Source: Acinetobacter tibetensis
GTDB lineage: Bacteria; Pseudomonadota; Gammaproteobacteria; Pseudomonadales; Moraxellaceae
Length of the DNA stretch: 64,000 bases
Assembly: GCF_023824315.1 (NCBI RefSeq)
Contig: NZ_CP098732.1
Coordinates: 3,224,001 to 3,288,000, forward strand
Direction of reading: 5' to 3'
Shown: positions 32,997 through 42,677 of the stretch, piece after piece
How the letters are laid out: each line of letters starts with the position of its first letter
Numbering within the stretch: position 1 is the first letter of the stretch
The notes under the pieces: model-generated
Told to the model about the DNA's origin: nothing
The model's database searches: none
The model's input: the letters and a program-made list of their open reading frames with translations, nothing else
Made by a program: the position numbers and the translations under genes

Positions 32997-34367
32997 ATGA
33001 CCACCCTGACCTGTTTTAAAGCATACGATATTCGAGGCAAACTCGGCACAGAATTGAATGAAGAGATTGCCTATAAAATTGGCCGTGCCTATGGGCAAAT
33101 CTATCAACCTAAAACAGTGGTAATTGGTTGCGATATCCGTCTGAGCAGCGAAGGCTTAAAACAAGCCACCATCCAAGGACTCATCGATGCTGGTGTCAAT
33201 GTTCTTGATTTGGGGATGACTGGAACTGAAGAGGTTTATTTCGGTGCCTTCCATCTTGATGTACAAGGGGGTATTGAAATCACGGCCAGTCACAATCCGA
33301 TGGATTATAATGGCATGAAACTGGTACGTGAAAATGCACGTCCAATCAGTGCTGACACAGGTTTGAAAGACATTCAAGCGCTTGCTGAATTGGACACATT
33401 TAAAACCGTTGAGCACAAAGGTACAGTCGAAAGTTATAATATTCTGCCTGAATTTATCGACCATCTCCTCACCTACATTCACCCTGAAAAAATTCGTCCC
33501 CTCAAACTGGTGGTCAATGCGGGCAATGGTGCAGCAGGACATGTGATTGATGCACTAGAGCAAAAGTTCAATCAACTGCAAGTTCCCGTAGAATTTATCA
33601 AAATTCATCATGAAGCCGATGGCACATTCCCAAATGGTATTCCAAATCCGATTTTAGTTGAAAATCGTGATAGCACTCGTCATGCAGTACTAGAACATCA
33701 GGCAGATATGGGCATTGCTTGGGATGGCGATTTTGACCGCTGTTTCCTCTTTGATGAAAAAGGGCAATTCATTGAAGGCTATTATATTGTCGGCTTACTG
33801 GCACAAGCCTTCCTGTTAAAACAAGCCAATGAAAAAATTGTGCATGATCCACGTTTGGTCTGGAATACTTTAGATATTGTTAATCAATATCAAGGTATTA
33901 CCGTACAGTCTAAATCAGGTCATGCCTTTATTAAAGATGTTATGCGCGAACATAATGCGGTTTATGGCGGGGAAATGAGTGCCCATCACTATTTCCGTGA
34001 TTTTGCTTATTGCGATAGCGGCATGATCCCATGGTTACTGGCGATTAGCGTTTTATCTGAAACACAGCAATCTTTATCTAGCTTGGTTGAAGATATGATT
34101 ACCAAGTTTCCATGTAGTGGTGAAATCAACTTTAAAGTTGCGGATACTCAAGCCACCATTCAAAAACTGTTTGACCATTTTGCCGATCAGAACCCTGAGA
34201 TTGATCGCACCGATGGGGTAAGCTTAGATTTTGGCACTTGGCGTTTTAACGTGCGTGCATCCAATACAGAACCTTTGCTTCGCCTGAATATTGAAAGTCG
34301 TTTAGATCAAAATCCGAAGCCGATGCAAACTTACGTGCGTGAATTAACTCAGTTAATTCAATCATAA
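32997..34367 (+). CDS. pgm: Phosphomannomutase/phosphoglucomutase
   Basis: An alpha-D-phosphohexomutase of 456 residues, close to the AlgC/ManB group, interconverting hexose 1- and 6-phosphates for nucleotide-sugar synthesis. The phosphoserine loop is [11 protein letters not shown] (Ser98), the metal loop WDGDFDRC, and the C-terminal phosphate-binding loop [11 protein letters not shown]. It is convergent with galE across an acyltransferase gene, as pgm is oriented at the end of Acinetobacter capsule loci. It marks the left end of the polysaccharide region. Confidence 0.95.
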   Translation: MTTLTCFKAYDIRGKLGTELNEEIAYKIGRAYGQIYQPKTVVIGCDIRLSSEGLKQATIQGLIDAGVNVLDLGMTGTEEVYFGAFHLDVQGGIEITASHNPMDYNGMKLVRENARPISADTGLKDIQALAELDTFKTVEHKGTVESYNILPEFIDHLLTYIHPEKIRPLKLVVNAGNGAAGHVIDALEQKFNQLQVPVEFIKIHHEADGTFPNGIPNPILVENRDSTRHAVLEHQADMGIAWDGDFDRCFLFDEKGQFIEGYYIVGLLAQAFLLKQANEKIVHDPRLVWNTLDIVNQYQGITVQSKSGHAFIKDVMREHNAVYGGEMSAHHYFRDFAYCDSGMIPWLLAISVLSETQQSLSSLVEDMITKFPCSGEINFKVADTQATIQKLFDHFADQNPEIDRTDGVSLDFGTWRFNVRASNTEPLLRLNIESRLDQNPKPMQTYVRELTQLIQS

Positions 34368-34423
34368 TTTCTTTTGAACGGAGTCAACACATGGCTTCGT
34401 TCATTCTTGATTAGAAAATACAT

Positions 34424-35458
34424 ATGAAACGATATGAAACCCTTGATTGGTTAAGGGGTGTAACCGCCTGTGCCATCATGATTTATCACCTTATCAGTTG
34501 GACATTGTGGCACCCTCAAGCAGGCAGCCTCTTAGGTAATTTAGGTATTTATGGTGTTTCGATCTTTTTTGTACTTTCTGGGCTAAGTATGGGGATTGTG
34601 TATAATCATTTTTTCCACAATTATAAATCTTCCTTTATATTTTTCATCCGCCGCTTATTTAGATTACTCCCACTCCTCTGGATTGTGATTATCATTATTA
34701 GCATCGATCAATTTTATCTCACGCACTATTTTGATTTATCTAAATTCATATTAAACATAACACTGTTATATGGATTTTTAGCACCCAGTGAATATATTAA
34801 TGTGGGGGCATGGAGCATAGGCAATGAATGTGTTTACTATGCTTTCACACCTATACTGATTCTACTTTACAATAAACGAAAATTATTCGGTAATTTAGCA
34901 CTCTTAGGGGCGGTTATAATCGGAATATATTTCGCATTTTTCGCCCTTGATCATCATTTAACACTCGCACAGCAGTGGAAAATTTACATTAATCCATTTA
35001 ATAATTTATTTTTATATTTTAGTGGCTTAGCGTTATATTACAATTTTAAAGAATTGACAATGAAACGTATTGCACCTCTGCTTATTTTCATATCAATCTG
35101 CCTTCTTTGGTTTTATCCTGTTAGCGGAGATCAGATTGAAATTGTCACAAATTTTAATCGTATTATTTTCTCTATTGCAGCAGTGACCTTAACACTTGGT
35201 TTTTATAAGCTAGAAGTCATTACAATCCCCTTAAGTCTTTCAAAACTTCTATCGAATATTGGGGAAGCAACCTATGGCATATATTTAATACATCCTGTCG
35301 TTTTTCTCTATATTACTCGCTTTTTTAACTTAAATTCTTATACAACTATCTTGCTTACTATTATTTTAACCCTATTGATTTCAAATCTTCTTTATTATTT
35401 TTATGAGAAGCCTTTTATCAAAATTGGCAAAAGGCTTACTACACGATCAATCACTTAA
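34424..35458 (+). CDS. Acyltransferase 3 (OafA-like) membrane protein
   Basis: A 344-residue integral membrane O-acyltransferase with about ten helices. The family signature is at the N-terminus (YETLDWLRGVTACAIMIYHL, with catalytic His near residue 22), then FFVLSGLSMG and FFIRRLFRLLPLLW. It is likely to add acetyl to the capsular polysaccharide. Base composition is more AT-rich than pgm, suggesting acquisition. It sits between pgm and galE, convergent with galE, where some K loci carry an extra modification gene. Confidence 0.9.
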   Translation: MKRYETLDWLRGVTACAIMIYHLISWTLWHPQAGSLLGNLGIYGVSIFFVLSGLSMGIVYNHFFHNYKSSFIFFIRRLFRLLPLLWIVIIIISIDQFYLTHYFDLSKFILNITLLYGFLAPSEYINVGAWSIGNECVYYAFTPILILLYNKRKLFGNLALLGAVIIGIYFAFFALDHHLTLAQQWKIYINPFNNLFLYFSGLALYYNFKELTMKRIAPLLIFISICLLWFYPVSGDQIEIVTNFNRIIFSIAAVTLTLGFYKLEVITIPLSLSKLLSNIGEATYGIYLIHPVVFLYITRFFNLNSYTTILLTIILTLLISNLLYYFYEKPFIKIGKRLTTRSIT

Positions 35459-35465
35459 ACTATAG

Positions 35466-36485
35466 TTATTGACCATAGCCCTTTGGATTTTGCTTCTGCC
35501 AGTTCCAACTGTCAGCGAGCATATCCTGAAGCCCATATTGCGGCTGCCAGTTCAACTCTGTCACTGCACGAGTATTGTCTGCGAATGAGGTGGCAACATC
35601 CCCCTCACGTCGTGGTGCAAATTCAAATGCAATCGCAATCCCATTGACTTGCTCAAAGGTATTTTTAATTTGCAAAACTGAGGCACCTTGCCCCGTACCA
35701 ATATTCCATGCCCGACAGCCTGTCGCGGATAAGCGATTATTTAAGGCACAAAGATGTGCATTGGCTAAATCCACCACATGGATATAATCACGAACACCTG
35801 TACCATCAACGGTATCGTAATCTTGACCAAAAATAGATAATTTTTCACGACGCCCAACGGCCACCTGCGTCACATAAGGCATCAAATTATTTGGAATTCC
35901 TTGTGGATCTTCACCAATGCGACCACTTTTATGCGCGCCTACAGGGTTAAAGTAACGCAACAAAGCAATTGACCAACGCTCATCTGCAACACTTAGCTTT
36001 TGTAGCATTTGTTCAACAATCAGTTTGGTATAACCATAATTGTTGGATGGCATACCCGTCGGCATCTTTTCATTCAATGGTGAAACATTTGCCTCATCAT
36101 AAACGGTCGCAGAAGAACTAAACACCAACTTAAATACGCCAGCACGTTCCATGGCTTTGACCAAATTCAGACTCCCTGAAATGTTATTATCAAAATAAGT
36201 CAAAGGAATCTGCTGGCTTTCACCTACTGCTTTTAAGCCGGCGAAATGAATTACCGCATCAATCGCATGCTGTGCAAAGACTTGATCAAGCGTTTCGCCA
36301 TCTCGAATATCTCCCTCAATAAAATCGAGAGATTTTCCAGATAGTTGTTGTACCCGCGTTAAGGATTCAACCGAACTATTTGAGAGATTATCCAAAACCA
36401 CAACTTCATGACCCGCGGTTAATAACTCAACACAGGTATGTGAGCCGATATAACCAGCTCCACCTGTGACTAAAATTTTAGCCAT
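35466..36485 (-). CDS. galE: UDP-glucose/UDP-GlcNAc 4-epimerase
   Basis: Interconverts UDP-Glc(NAc) and UDP-Gal(NAc); in Acinetobacter K loci the gene is often called gne1. The NAD motif is GGAGYIGSHTCVELL and the catalytic Tyr/Lys lie in NNYGYTKLIVEQ. It is 339 residues from the ATG at 36485 (AAGGAAAA upstream), consistent with MAKILVTGG as the normal N-terminus. It directly follows a decayed gpi tail, and an identical start fragment survives after the intact gpi at 54.2 kb. Confidence 0.95.
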   Translation of the reverse strand: MAKILVTGGAGYIGSHTCVELLTAGHEVVVLDNLSNSSVESLTRVQQLSGKSLDFIEGDIRDGETLDQVFAQHAIDAVIHFAGLKAVGESQQIPLTYFDNNISGSLNLVKAMERAGVFKLVFSSSATVYDEANVSPLNEKMPTGMPSNNYGYTKLIVEQMLQKLSVADERWSIALLRYFNPVGAHKSGRIGEDPQGIPNNLMPYVTQVAVGRREKLSIFGQDYDTVDGTGVRDYIHVVDLANAHLCALNNRLSATGCRAWNIGTGQGASVLQIKNTFEQVNGIAIAFEFAPRREGDVATSFADNTRAVTELNWQPQYGLQDMLADSWNWQKQNPKGYGQ

Positions 36486-36549
36486 ATTTTTTCCTTGCAA
36501 AACTTTCAGTAAGCCCTAAATTAAGCTATCAAATAAATCCTGTAATATC
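36486..36549 (-). pseudogene. Relic of a gpi 3' end
   Basis: Directly upstream of galE, the minus strand reads LFDSLI, a TAG, then GLLKVLQGKN into the galE ATG. It aligns with the end of the intact gpi at 54234 ([18 protein letters not shown]). Bases match over ACTGAAAG, GGTT/GGCT and GATATT blocks with small gaps. This is the other half of the duplicated gpi/galE junction. Confidence 0.75.
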
Positions 36550-36581
36550 GAAATTATACTCATCAAGCAAATCTCTATAAT

Positions 36582-38456
36582 TTAGTTAATTATAACTTGA
36601 TTACCCCGTTTATACCCATCGACATAATGCTCAAGTTGAGTCAACAACCAATCTATATCTGGTTTTGCTGCATCCATTTGATTTATTCTATCAAAGACTA
36701 TTAGTATTTCTTGTAAGGGATAATCTTTTTCAAAAGAACGGCGAATCCGCGCATGCTCTGTATACTCTGTATTCTCTTGGTCAATCAACAGTTCCTCATA
36801 CAGTTTCTCTCCTGGACGTAAGCCACTATAGATGATTTCAATATCACCACTCAACGACCCAGTTTCTCGCACAGTGAAACCACTTAGTTTAATCATTTGT
36901 CGTGCCAAATTCTGAATGCATACAGGTTCCCCCATATCCAATAGGAAGACATCTCCACCTTGCCCCAATGCACCCGCCTGAATCACCAATTGCGAGGCTT
37001 CAGGAATTGTCATAAAGTAACGCGTAACTTCTGGATGAGTCACAGTAATGGGGCCCCCTTTGGCAATTTGCTGTTTAAATAAAGGGACTACTGAACCTGA
37101 AGACCCTAAAACATTACCAAATCGAACAATACTGATATGTGTATTTTTTTGTATTGCAGCGACAGATTGACAATATAGCTCTGCCATCCGCTTCGAAGCC
37201 CCCATCACATTGGTTGGTCGAACCGCTTTATCTGTCGAAATTAATACAAATGTTTCTACCCCTTTTTTTACTGCTGCATTGAGACTACATGCCGTACCAA
37301 TCGCATTATTTTTCAATCCAGCAAGCGGATTACATTCAACTAGAGGCACATGCTTGTATGCTGCTGCATGGTAAACCGTTTGAACACCATACTGTTCAAT
37401 CTCATACTCTAATTTGGCTTGATTCCGCACAGAACCCAAAACAGGAATGATTGTCACATCACAGCTCGAGTGTAATTCTTGATCAATGTTATACAGTGCG
37501 AATTCGTTCAGTTCATAAAGAACTAGCGCTTTCGGCTTATTCTTAACAATTTGACGACATAATTCAGATCCAATAGACCCACCTGCACCTGTCACCATCA
37601 CAACTTTATTTTCAATATTCTTGGTCAATAAATGCGAAATCGGGGGAATAGGATCACGCCCTAACAAATCAATAATATCCACTTCCTGAATATCAGAAAC
37701 TGTAATTTCACCATGAACCAACTGGGTCAAACCCGGTAGTGCCGTAATTTTTAAATTACAAGGCTCAAGCTCATGAATAATCTCTGCTTTTCTTACACGC
37801 TCCACTGAAGGAAGTGCCAATAAAATTTCGTCGATTCGATCTTTTTTCAACCGTTGTAATGCTTGAGCAACTGGATAAACAGGTATGCTGCCAATAATTC
37901 TTCCTTGTAAGGATGGATCATCATCAATAAAGAATACAGGTAGATACTGACCTGAACATTTAAGTGCCGCCTCAATTTGCTGACCAGCTGCACCTGCACC
38001 ATAAATTGCAACTCTTTTACTGCCAATTTCAGCACAATATGAGGCTCTAACTAAAAAACGAATATATACTCGACTCAACCAGACCCATGTAAACATCATA
38101 AATCCGAATATAAATGGGACAGACATCGGTACAAATGTTGCAGTACTTGAACGCAGTACATATAAGGCTATCATCGTCATCGCGACAGCAAGTGCTAACT
38201 TCCATATCAGGATTTCTTCAAAAGTATGGACAATAAAACGATAAACTCCTGTGATCATCAAACTTAAGACTGCAATAAAACTGATCAAGAGAATGCCATA
38301 TGTCGCATCTGAAATAATTGGAGTTTCAGGATCAAATAAACGAATCACATAGCACAACCATAAAATTACAGGGAAAGCCAATAAGTCCAAAAAACTTAAA
38401 AAAATTTGCTTATATATTCTTGGTTGTGCAGCAAATTGATGGATTATATTTTTCAC
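36582..38456 (-). CDS. gdr: UDP-GlcNAc 4,6-dehydratase, membrane-anchored (Gdr/WbpM/PglF type)
   Basis: Makes UDP-2-acetamido-2,6-dideoxy-4-hexulose, the entry to QuiNAc4N-type sugars. It is 624 residues: four N-terminal helices (about 15-125), a first nucleotide-binding fold (VAIYGAGAAGQQ near 147), then the catalytic SDR domain with VTGAGGSIGSELCRQI and ISTDKAVRPTNVMGASKR. The Met in place of the usual SDR Tyr is typical of this group. The start is GTG, with AGAGGATC about ten bases upstream. The aminotransferase and acyltransferases upstream on the same strand complete the pathway. Fragments of a second copy lie just upstream. Confidence 0.93.
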   Translation of the reverse strand: MKNIIHQFAAQPRIYKQIFLSFLDLLAFPVILWLCYVIRLFDPETPIISDATYGILLISFIAVLSLMITGVYRFIVHTFEEILIWKLALAVAMTMIALYVLRSSTATFVPMSVPFIFGFMMFTWVWLSRVYIRFLVRASYCAEIGSKRVAIYGAGAAGQQIEAALKCSGQYLPVFFIDDDPSLQGRIIGSIPVYPVAQALQRLKKDRIDEILLALPSVERVRKAEIIHELEPCNLKITALPGLTQLVHGEITVSDIQEVDIIDLLGRDPIPPISHLLTKNIENKVVMVTGAGGSIGSELCRQIVKNKPKALVLYELNEFALYNIDQELHSSCDVTIIPVLGSVRNQAKLEYEIEQYGVQTVYHAAAYKHVPLVECNPLAGLKNNAIGTACSLNAAVKKGVETFVLISTDKAVRPTNVMGASKRMAELYCQSVAAIQKNTHISIVRFGNVLGSSGSVVPLFKQQIAKGGPITVTHPEVTRYFMTIPEASQLVIQAGALGQGGDVFLLDMGEPVCIQNLARQMIKLSGFTVRETGSLSGDIEIIYSGLRPGEKLYEELLIDQENTEYTEHARIRRSFEKDYPLQEILIVFDRINQMDAAKPDIDWLLTQLEHYVDGYKRGNQVIIN

Positions 38457-38564
38457 AATGATGATCCTCTTTACAGGATTGCATCTTTATCTTTGTGCCC
38501 ATTTTTATATCAATAAAAATGCATGTTGAAATGGCATATCCTCATGGGGACTTTTGTCCTTACA

Positions 38565-38729
38565 TGGTTTAACTTTTTATTGCATCAATCGCCTGCACAA
38601 TCTTCTTAATCGCATTCACAGTTTTTACATCTCTCTTCACTTAAGAGAGATATGTACCAAGAACATTAATTTTTTCACTTAGATATTGAGCATTCACTAA
38701 GCACACTTTAAGTCTCAAAGCAGACCTTC
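38565..38729 (-). pseudogene. Fragment of a second aminotransferase gene (3' end)
   Basis: Aligns with 39830-39998, the last 55 codons of the intact aminotransferase, nearly end to end. The remnant reads EGLL..., VNAQYLSE, then VKTVNAIKKIVQAIDAIKS and a stop, against VNAQQLGE and KTVNAIQQVIQMMNAIKN in the intact gene. Internal stops and small indels show it is dead. Confidence 0.85.
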
Positions 38730-38730
38730 T

Positions 38731-38790
38731 CGATCAAGCAAACGAATGGCATAGCACAACTATAAAATCACCATAAATGTAAATAAATCC
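38731..38790 (-). pseudogene. Fragment of a second gdr gene (5' part)
   Basis: Minus-strand translation gives DLFTFMVIL, a stop, then LCYAIRLLD, matching DLLAFPVILWLCYVIRLFD in the intact dehydratase (38329-38389). The Trp codon has become TAG. The fragment abuts the aminotransferase 3' relic, so the two were fused by a deletion. Confidence 0.8.
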
Positions 38791-39833
38791 CCAAAAATTG
38801 GTAAATTTGATAAATTAATATTTGTTTTTAATTAAATTGAGATATTCATCAAAAAATAGAATTATTTTATTAAATTAATCAGAGATTAATGAAAAATCAT
38901 GACAAATTACAACTTTGAGTTCTAAACAACTTTAAAACAATTACCATCTGGACAACTACGCACTGGTTAAACTTTTACTCTGAAGTCTCGGATTAAAGAG
39001 CGGACTGAAACGGTCTTAAATGCAGAAATTAAAAAATATCTGGACGTAAATCCTAAAAAATCAATTGTAGAAAGGGCTACTCTCGCAAGACCAAAAGATT
39101 CTGGTTCATTTAAACTGGAGAGTATTCTCTCCACAGAGAATCTCTCTAAATTCTTAAAATATTCTTGTTGAAATGCTGTCAAACTTAACTCACTATTTTC
39201 AGAGTGTTGTCTGATTCGATTGTAGTAAATCTCAATATATACAAACTAGATATCATTGGTTCGTTTGCAAGTAGACAATACGCTGCCGTGTACCACATGA
39301 ACTTTTGATGTATGAATGGAACTTCTAGTTACTGTCATCCCAACAGTCTCTACGCACAAATATTATTTTAATTCAGCTACTTGTGTAATAGCACTCTAAA
39401 ATCACAATACAGTCTCGTAAGCCTGAGAAGCACAGCTTCACAAGCTCATAAGCATTACACCTGATAGAGTTTCCTAGCGAACCATTGCATAATCAAATGC
39501 ATCACATACCAAGTGATAGTTTATGTGTGAGCTAGTTTTCCAACCACGAATACAATGACTAAATTAATTCAATATTACCCATTAGTACAACTCACCTTCT
39601 TTCATTCAAATAGAGGCAATGTTGACTATCTAAATAGTCGCGGCGACTTGAATAATTGCAGATAAGCAATCCCTAAAATTTTGCGCTGTAGGCAAACGAT
39701 GATTTGAATCGATTTGCATGACTAGAACAATAATACTGTACAAGGAAGCCATCTAATATCGCTAAAATTAACATTCCATTATTTTTAAAAGAACGATGTA
39801 TCCAATCTTTTGTCGAGGATCACCTTAATTGGT
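38791..39833. other. Decayed stretch with an IS3-type transposase remnant
   Basis: About 1 kb without an intact gene. On the minus strand, 39143-39247 encodes FVYIEIYYNRIRQHSENSEL followed by SLTAFQQEYFKNLE, the C-terminal end of an IS3-family OrfB (compare the usual YYNxxRxHSxLGYLSP). A stop lies just upstream, and no intact inverted repeats can be seen. Region 38975-39170 is open on both strands; the plus-strand reading (VNPKKSIVERATLARPKDSG) looks protein-like but has no start codon. The remainder (39250-39830) shows nothing I recognise. Confidence 0.6.
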
Positions 39834-41018
39834 TTAATTTTTTATTGCATTCATCATCTGTATAACCTGCTGAATAGCATTCACAGTTTTTGTCAGACTA
39901 TCTTCTGTTAAGGTCGGATGTACCAAAAACATTAAACTGGTTTCACCTAATTGTTGAGCGTTCACTAAGCGTGTTTTGGGTCTCCAAATAGTACCTTCAA
40001 ATGCTTTTTCTAAATAAACTTCTGAACAAGAGCCAATAAAGCATGGCACACCTTGTGCATTTATTTCATTCAAAATACGGTCACGTGACCAACCTGCCGG
40101 TAATTGTTCAATATTCACCTGTACATAGCACTTATAGTTGGCATGTACATAATCTTGGTTTGGATAATGTACGGAGAAATAACGACTATTTTGAAATACA
40201 GCCAATATACGCTGCGCATTCTGTGTACGTTTTTTTGTCCATATTGGCATTTTTTTCAGTTGCATACGCCCGAGCACGGCCTGCATTTCCATCATGCGCC
40301 AATTGGTTCCAAAAGAGTCATGTACCCAATGGAAACCAGGTGGGTGTTGTTTATGGTAAATGCTGTCATAATTTTTACCATGGTCTTTATAAGACCACAT
40401 TTTTTCCCATAAGTTCTCATCATTGGTGGTAACCATCCCGCCTTCACCACCAGTGCTCATAATTTTGTCCTGACAGAAAGACCATGCCCCAATATGACCA
40501 ATCGAACCCGCTGATTTTCCTTTATATTGTGCACCATGTGCTTGAGCACAATCTTCAATGACAAATAACCCTTTTTCTTCTGCCAACTGCATGATTGGAT
40601 CCATATCACACATCCAGCCCGCTAAATGTACACAAATAATGGCTTTGGTATTCGGAGTTAATACCGCGTCAATGGTCTTTCGAGAAATATTCTGAGAATC
40701 CAGCTCAACATCTGCAAAAATAGGATTAGCACCTGCTGTAACAATACAGCTGGCAGATGCAAGAAAGGTTCTGGATGTAACAATTACATCATCTCCAGCA
40801 CCAATATTTAAAGCTTTTAAAGCAACGTCAAGTGCTACCGTACCATTCGCTAGTGCTACGGCATATTTAGTTTGAGAAAATTGCGTAAATTCTTTCTCAA
40901 ACTCTCGACATTCTTTTCCAGTCCAATAGTTCACTTTATTTGAAAGAAGCAGATCTTTAACAGCATCTGCCTCTTCTACTGTGAAGCTTGGCCATGGTTC
41001 AAATGTAGTATTTAGCAT
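39834..41018 (-). CDS. DegT/DnrJ/EryC1/StrS aminotransferase
   Basis: A PLP enzyme expected to aminate the 4-keto sugar made by the Gdr dehydratase, using glutamate. It is 394 residues. The PLP Lys is K185 in FCQDKIMSTGGEGGM, and the preceding Asp lies in FVIEDCAQAHGA. In Acinetobacter K loci the equivalent gene beside gdr is called qhbA; this name is given by context only. GGGAAAA precedes the ATG. A 3' fragment of a second copy lies about 1.1 kb downstream. Confidence 0.9.
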   Translation of the reverse strand: MLNTTFEPWPSFTVEEADAVKDLLLSNKVNYWTGKECREFEKEFTQFSQTKYAVALANGTVALDVALKALNIGAGDDVIVTSRTFLASASCIVTAGANPIFADVELDSQNISRKTIDAVLTPNTKAIICVHLAGWMCDMDPIMQLAEEKGLFVIEDCAQAHGAQYKGKSAGSIGHIGAWSFCQDKIMSTGGEGGMVTTNDENLWEKMWSYKDHGKNYDSIYHKQHPPGFHWVHDSFGTNWRMMEMQAVLGRMQLKKMPIWTKKRTQNAQRILAVFQNSRYFSVHYPNQDYVHANYKCYVQVNIEQLPAGWSRDRILNEINAQGVPCFIGSCSEVYLEKAFEGTIWRPKTRLVNAQQLGETSLMFLVHPTLTEDSLTKTVNAIQQVIQMMNAIKN

Positions 41019-41029
41019 GATTTTTTTCC

Positions 41030-41632
41030 CTAAATATAATCTTGGGAATTGATATTAGGTGTGGTATCTACAGGACATACCGCATGAATAAACTCAGCTA
41101 CATTAGGTAGAGCATCAAATTCATGCTTAAGAATTGCTATATCGTATACATCATGCCATTCTCCCTTACGAAAAATCGCTTCACGTTGTCGACCTTCAAT
41201 CTTCCAACCACATTTTTTAACATAAGCCCCCATACTTGGCCCATTGAAGTCTAAAACTGGACCATATAAACGTCTGAGTCCGACATTGTAAAATGCCCAT
41301 GCCATGGTTAACATAATGACTTCTGTACCAAAGCCTTTTTTATTTTTTTCGGGTAAGATTTTTATTGGCATATTCGCTGACTGATTATGCCAATCAATGT
41401 CCCACAACCCTGTGATACCAATTGCGTCATTCGTTTCATTATCTACAATAATTAAGCGATAATTTGAACTATTTGTATTTGACTGAATCCAATTATTTTG
41501 GGAAAAAACAGATACAGGAAAAGACCATCCTGTTACATTTCCAGCCACAAAAGGATCATTCATCAATTTTTGTAATAAAATATCATCGTGTAACTCAATT
41601 GGTCTAAGAGACACATTTTTAGATTTAATCAT
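41030..41632 (-). CDS. GNAT acyltransferase, likely sugar N-acyltransferase
   Basis: A 200-residue GCN5-type transferase (MIKSKNVSLRPIELHDD, then NKKGFGTEVIMLTMAWAF as the acyl-CoA loop, and GPSMGAYVKKCGWKIEGR). The layout is like RimJ/PseH proteins. Beside a 4,6-dehydratase and aminotransferase, it most likely acylates the 4-amino group of the UDP-sugar. The ATG at 41632 has GGGAA upstream; an ATG at 41647 is inside the preceding gene. It lies 11 bases ahead of the aminotransferase gene. Confidence 0.82.
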   Translation of the reverse strand: MIKSKNVSLRPIELHDDILLQKLMNDPFVAGNVTGWSFPVSVFSQNNWIQSNTNSSNYRLIIVDNETNDAIGITGLWDIDWHNQSANMPIKILPEKNKKGFGTEVIMLTMAWAFYNVGLRRLYGPVLDFNGPSMGAYVKKCGWKIEGRQREAIFRKGEWHDVYDIAILKHEFDALPNVAEFIHAVCPVDTTPNINSQDYI

Positions 41633-41636
41633 GACA

Positions 41637-42677
41637 TTATTTCCCATTTGGTTTCCGATAAAGCGGAAAGTATTCTGTTAACTGTCCAACCCTGCCATTT
41701 TTATTTAACAATTTGAGATAAATATCAGAGTTCACGACAATACGATGCGTTTTAAATACATGTTCATTCGAACTGAATCCTTTTTTATACTCATATAATG
41801 AATCCAAACTTGCCCCAAAACCTCCGCCAAAATGCAAAATACTGTATCTCTTTTCACGCCCCCAGGCTCTTGCGATGTGTATAATCAGCTTAGCAGGTTG
41901 TAAATTTCGATAAGCATCAAGAGTACCGCCTAAATGATATTGGATAATTTTACTTTCTTGGCAATAGGTAAAGATTGAAGCAGCAATCGGTGTTTCATTA
42001 TCATAAGCAGTAATTAATAAAATTCTGCCTTTTAGATTTTTGGCTAACGCTATAAAATATAAATCATCAAATAAATAAAAGTCTGATGCATTTACATGCT
42101 TCATAGTTTCAATGTAAATTTTAGAAAAGATTAAAGCATTATTTTCATTGAGTTCTTCAATCTTTGTATATATAGACTGTTTTAATGCCTTTTTAATGCC
42201 TCGTTGATGTCTAAGTTGAGTTTCAGACCAATGTTCTTCTTCTGTTTTACTCAAATCTGAAGATAATGTTGGCCCATGCTCAACGATAGTGCCAGATTTA
42301 CTATTCCATCCAATATTTAAAATTGGATGTAATCGAATAAACCAAGAAACACAATTCTGCTCTTTTAAAAAATTAATTGCATTTTGTAATAACTGATCAA
42401 TCTCTTGATTTGTTAATACACTATCTCCTAATGGACCACCATAACCATATGGCGAGGTTGCATCCCAAAATATACTATCTATTCTCCTAATAATTAAAGG
42501 AAAAAGTAACTCATTATTACCAAACTTAATCATTAAGCCTTTAGCCTGACCATCATCTATGACTGCTGAAGATTTAAGCCAGCCACTTAAATGATAAATA
42601 TCAAAATTAAATTTCTTTACTGCAGTGTCCCATTCATCATCAACATCGACTAAAGAACATTTCACATTAGAATCCAT
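41637..42677 (-). CDS. FemAB/BioF2-like GNAT protein in the capsule operon
   Basis: A 346-residue protein of the FemAB-like (Acetyltransf_6) GNAT fold. Visible features are DIYHLSGWLKSS, a central HQRGIKKALKQ basic helix, and a C-terminal GNAT half with PIAASIFTYCQESKIIQYHLGG and LQPAKLIIHIARAWGREKRYSILHFGGGFG. Such proteins join amino acids or acyl groups to amino groups. It overlaps the initiating transferase gene by 11 bases (ATG inside its last codons), so it is translationally coupled. It may add an aminoacyl group to the sugar, but the substrate is unknown. Confidence 0.75.
   Translation of the reverse strand: MDSNVKCSLVDVDDEWDTAVKKFNFDIYHLSGWLKSSAVIDDGQAKGLMIKFGNNELLFPLIIRRIDSIFWDATSPYGYGGPLGDSVLTNQEIDQLLQNAINFLKEQNCVSWFIRLHPILNIGWNSKSGTIVEHGPTLSSDLSKTEEEHWSETQLRHQRGIKKALKQSIYTKIEELNENNALIFSKIYIETMKHVNASDFYLFDDLYFIALAKNLKGRILLITAYDNETPIAASIFTYCQESKIIQYHLGGTLDAYRNLQPAKLIIHIARAWGREKRYSILHFGGGFGASLDSLYEYKKGFSSNEHVFKTHRIVVNSDIYLKLLNKNGRVGQLTEYFPLYRKPNGK

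Noticed and set aside
38967..39182. 71-codon minus-strand frame as an intact gene
   Set aside because: Its N-terminal part is the tail end of an IS3 transposase, and the rest lies past the usual end of such proteins; treated as a relic.
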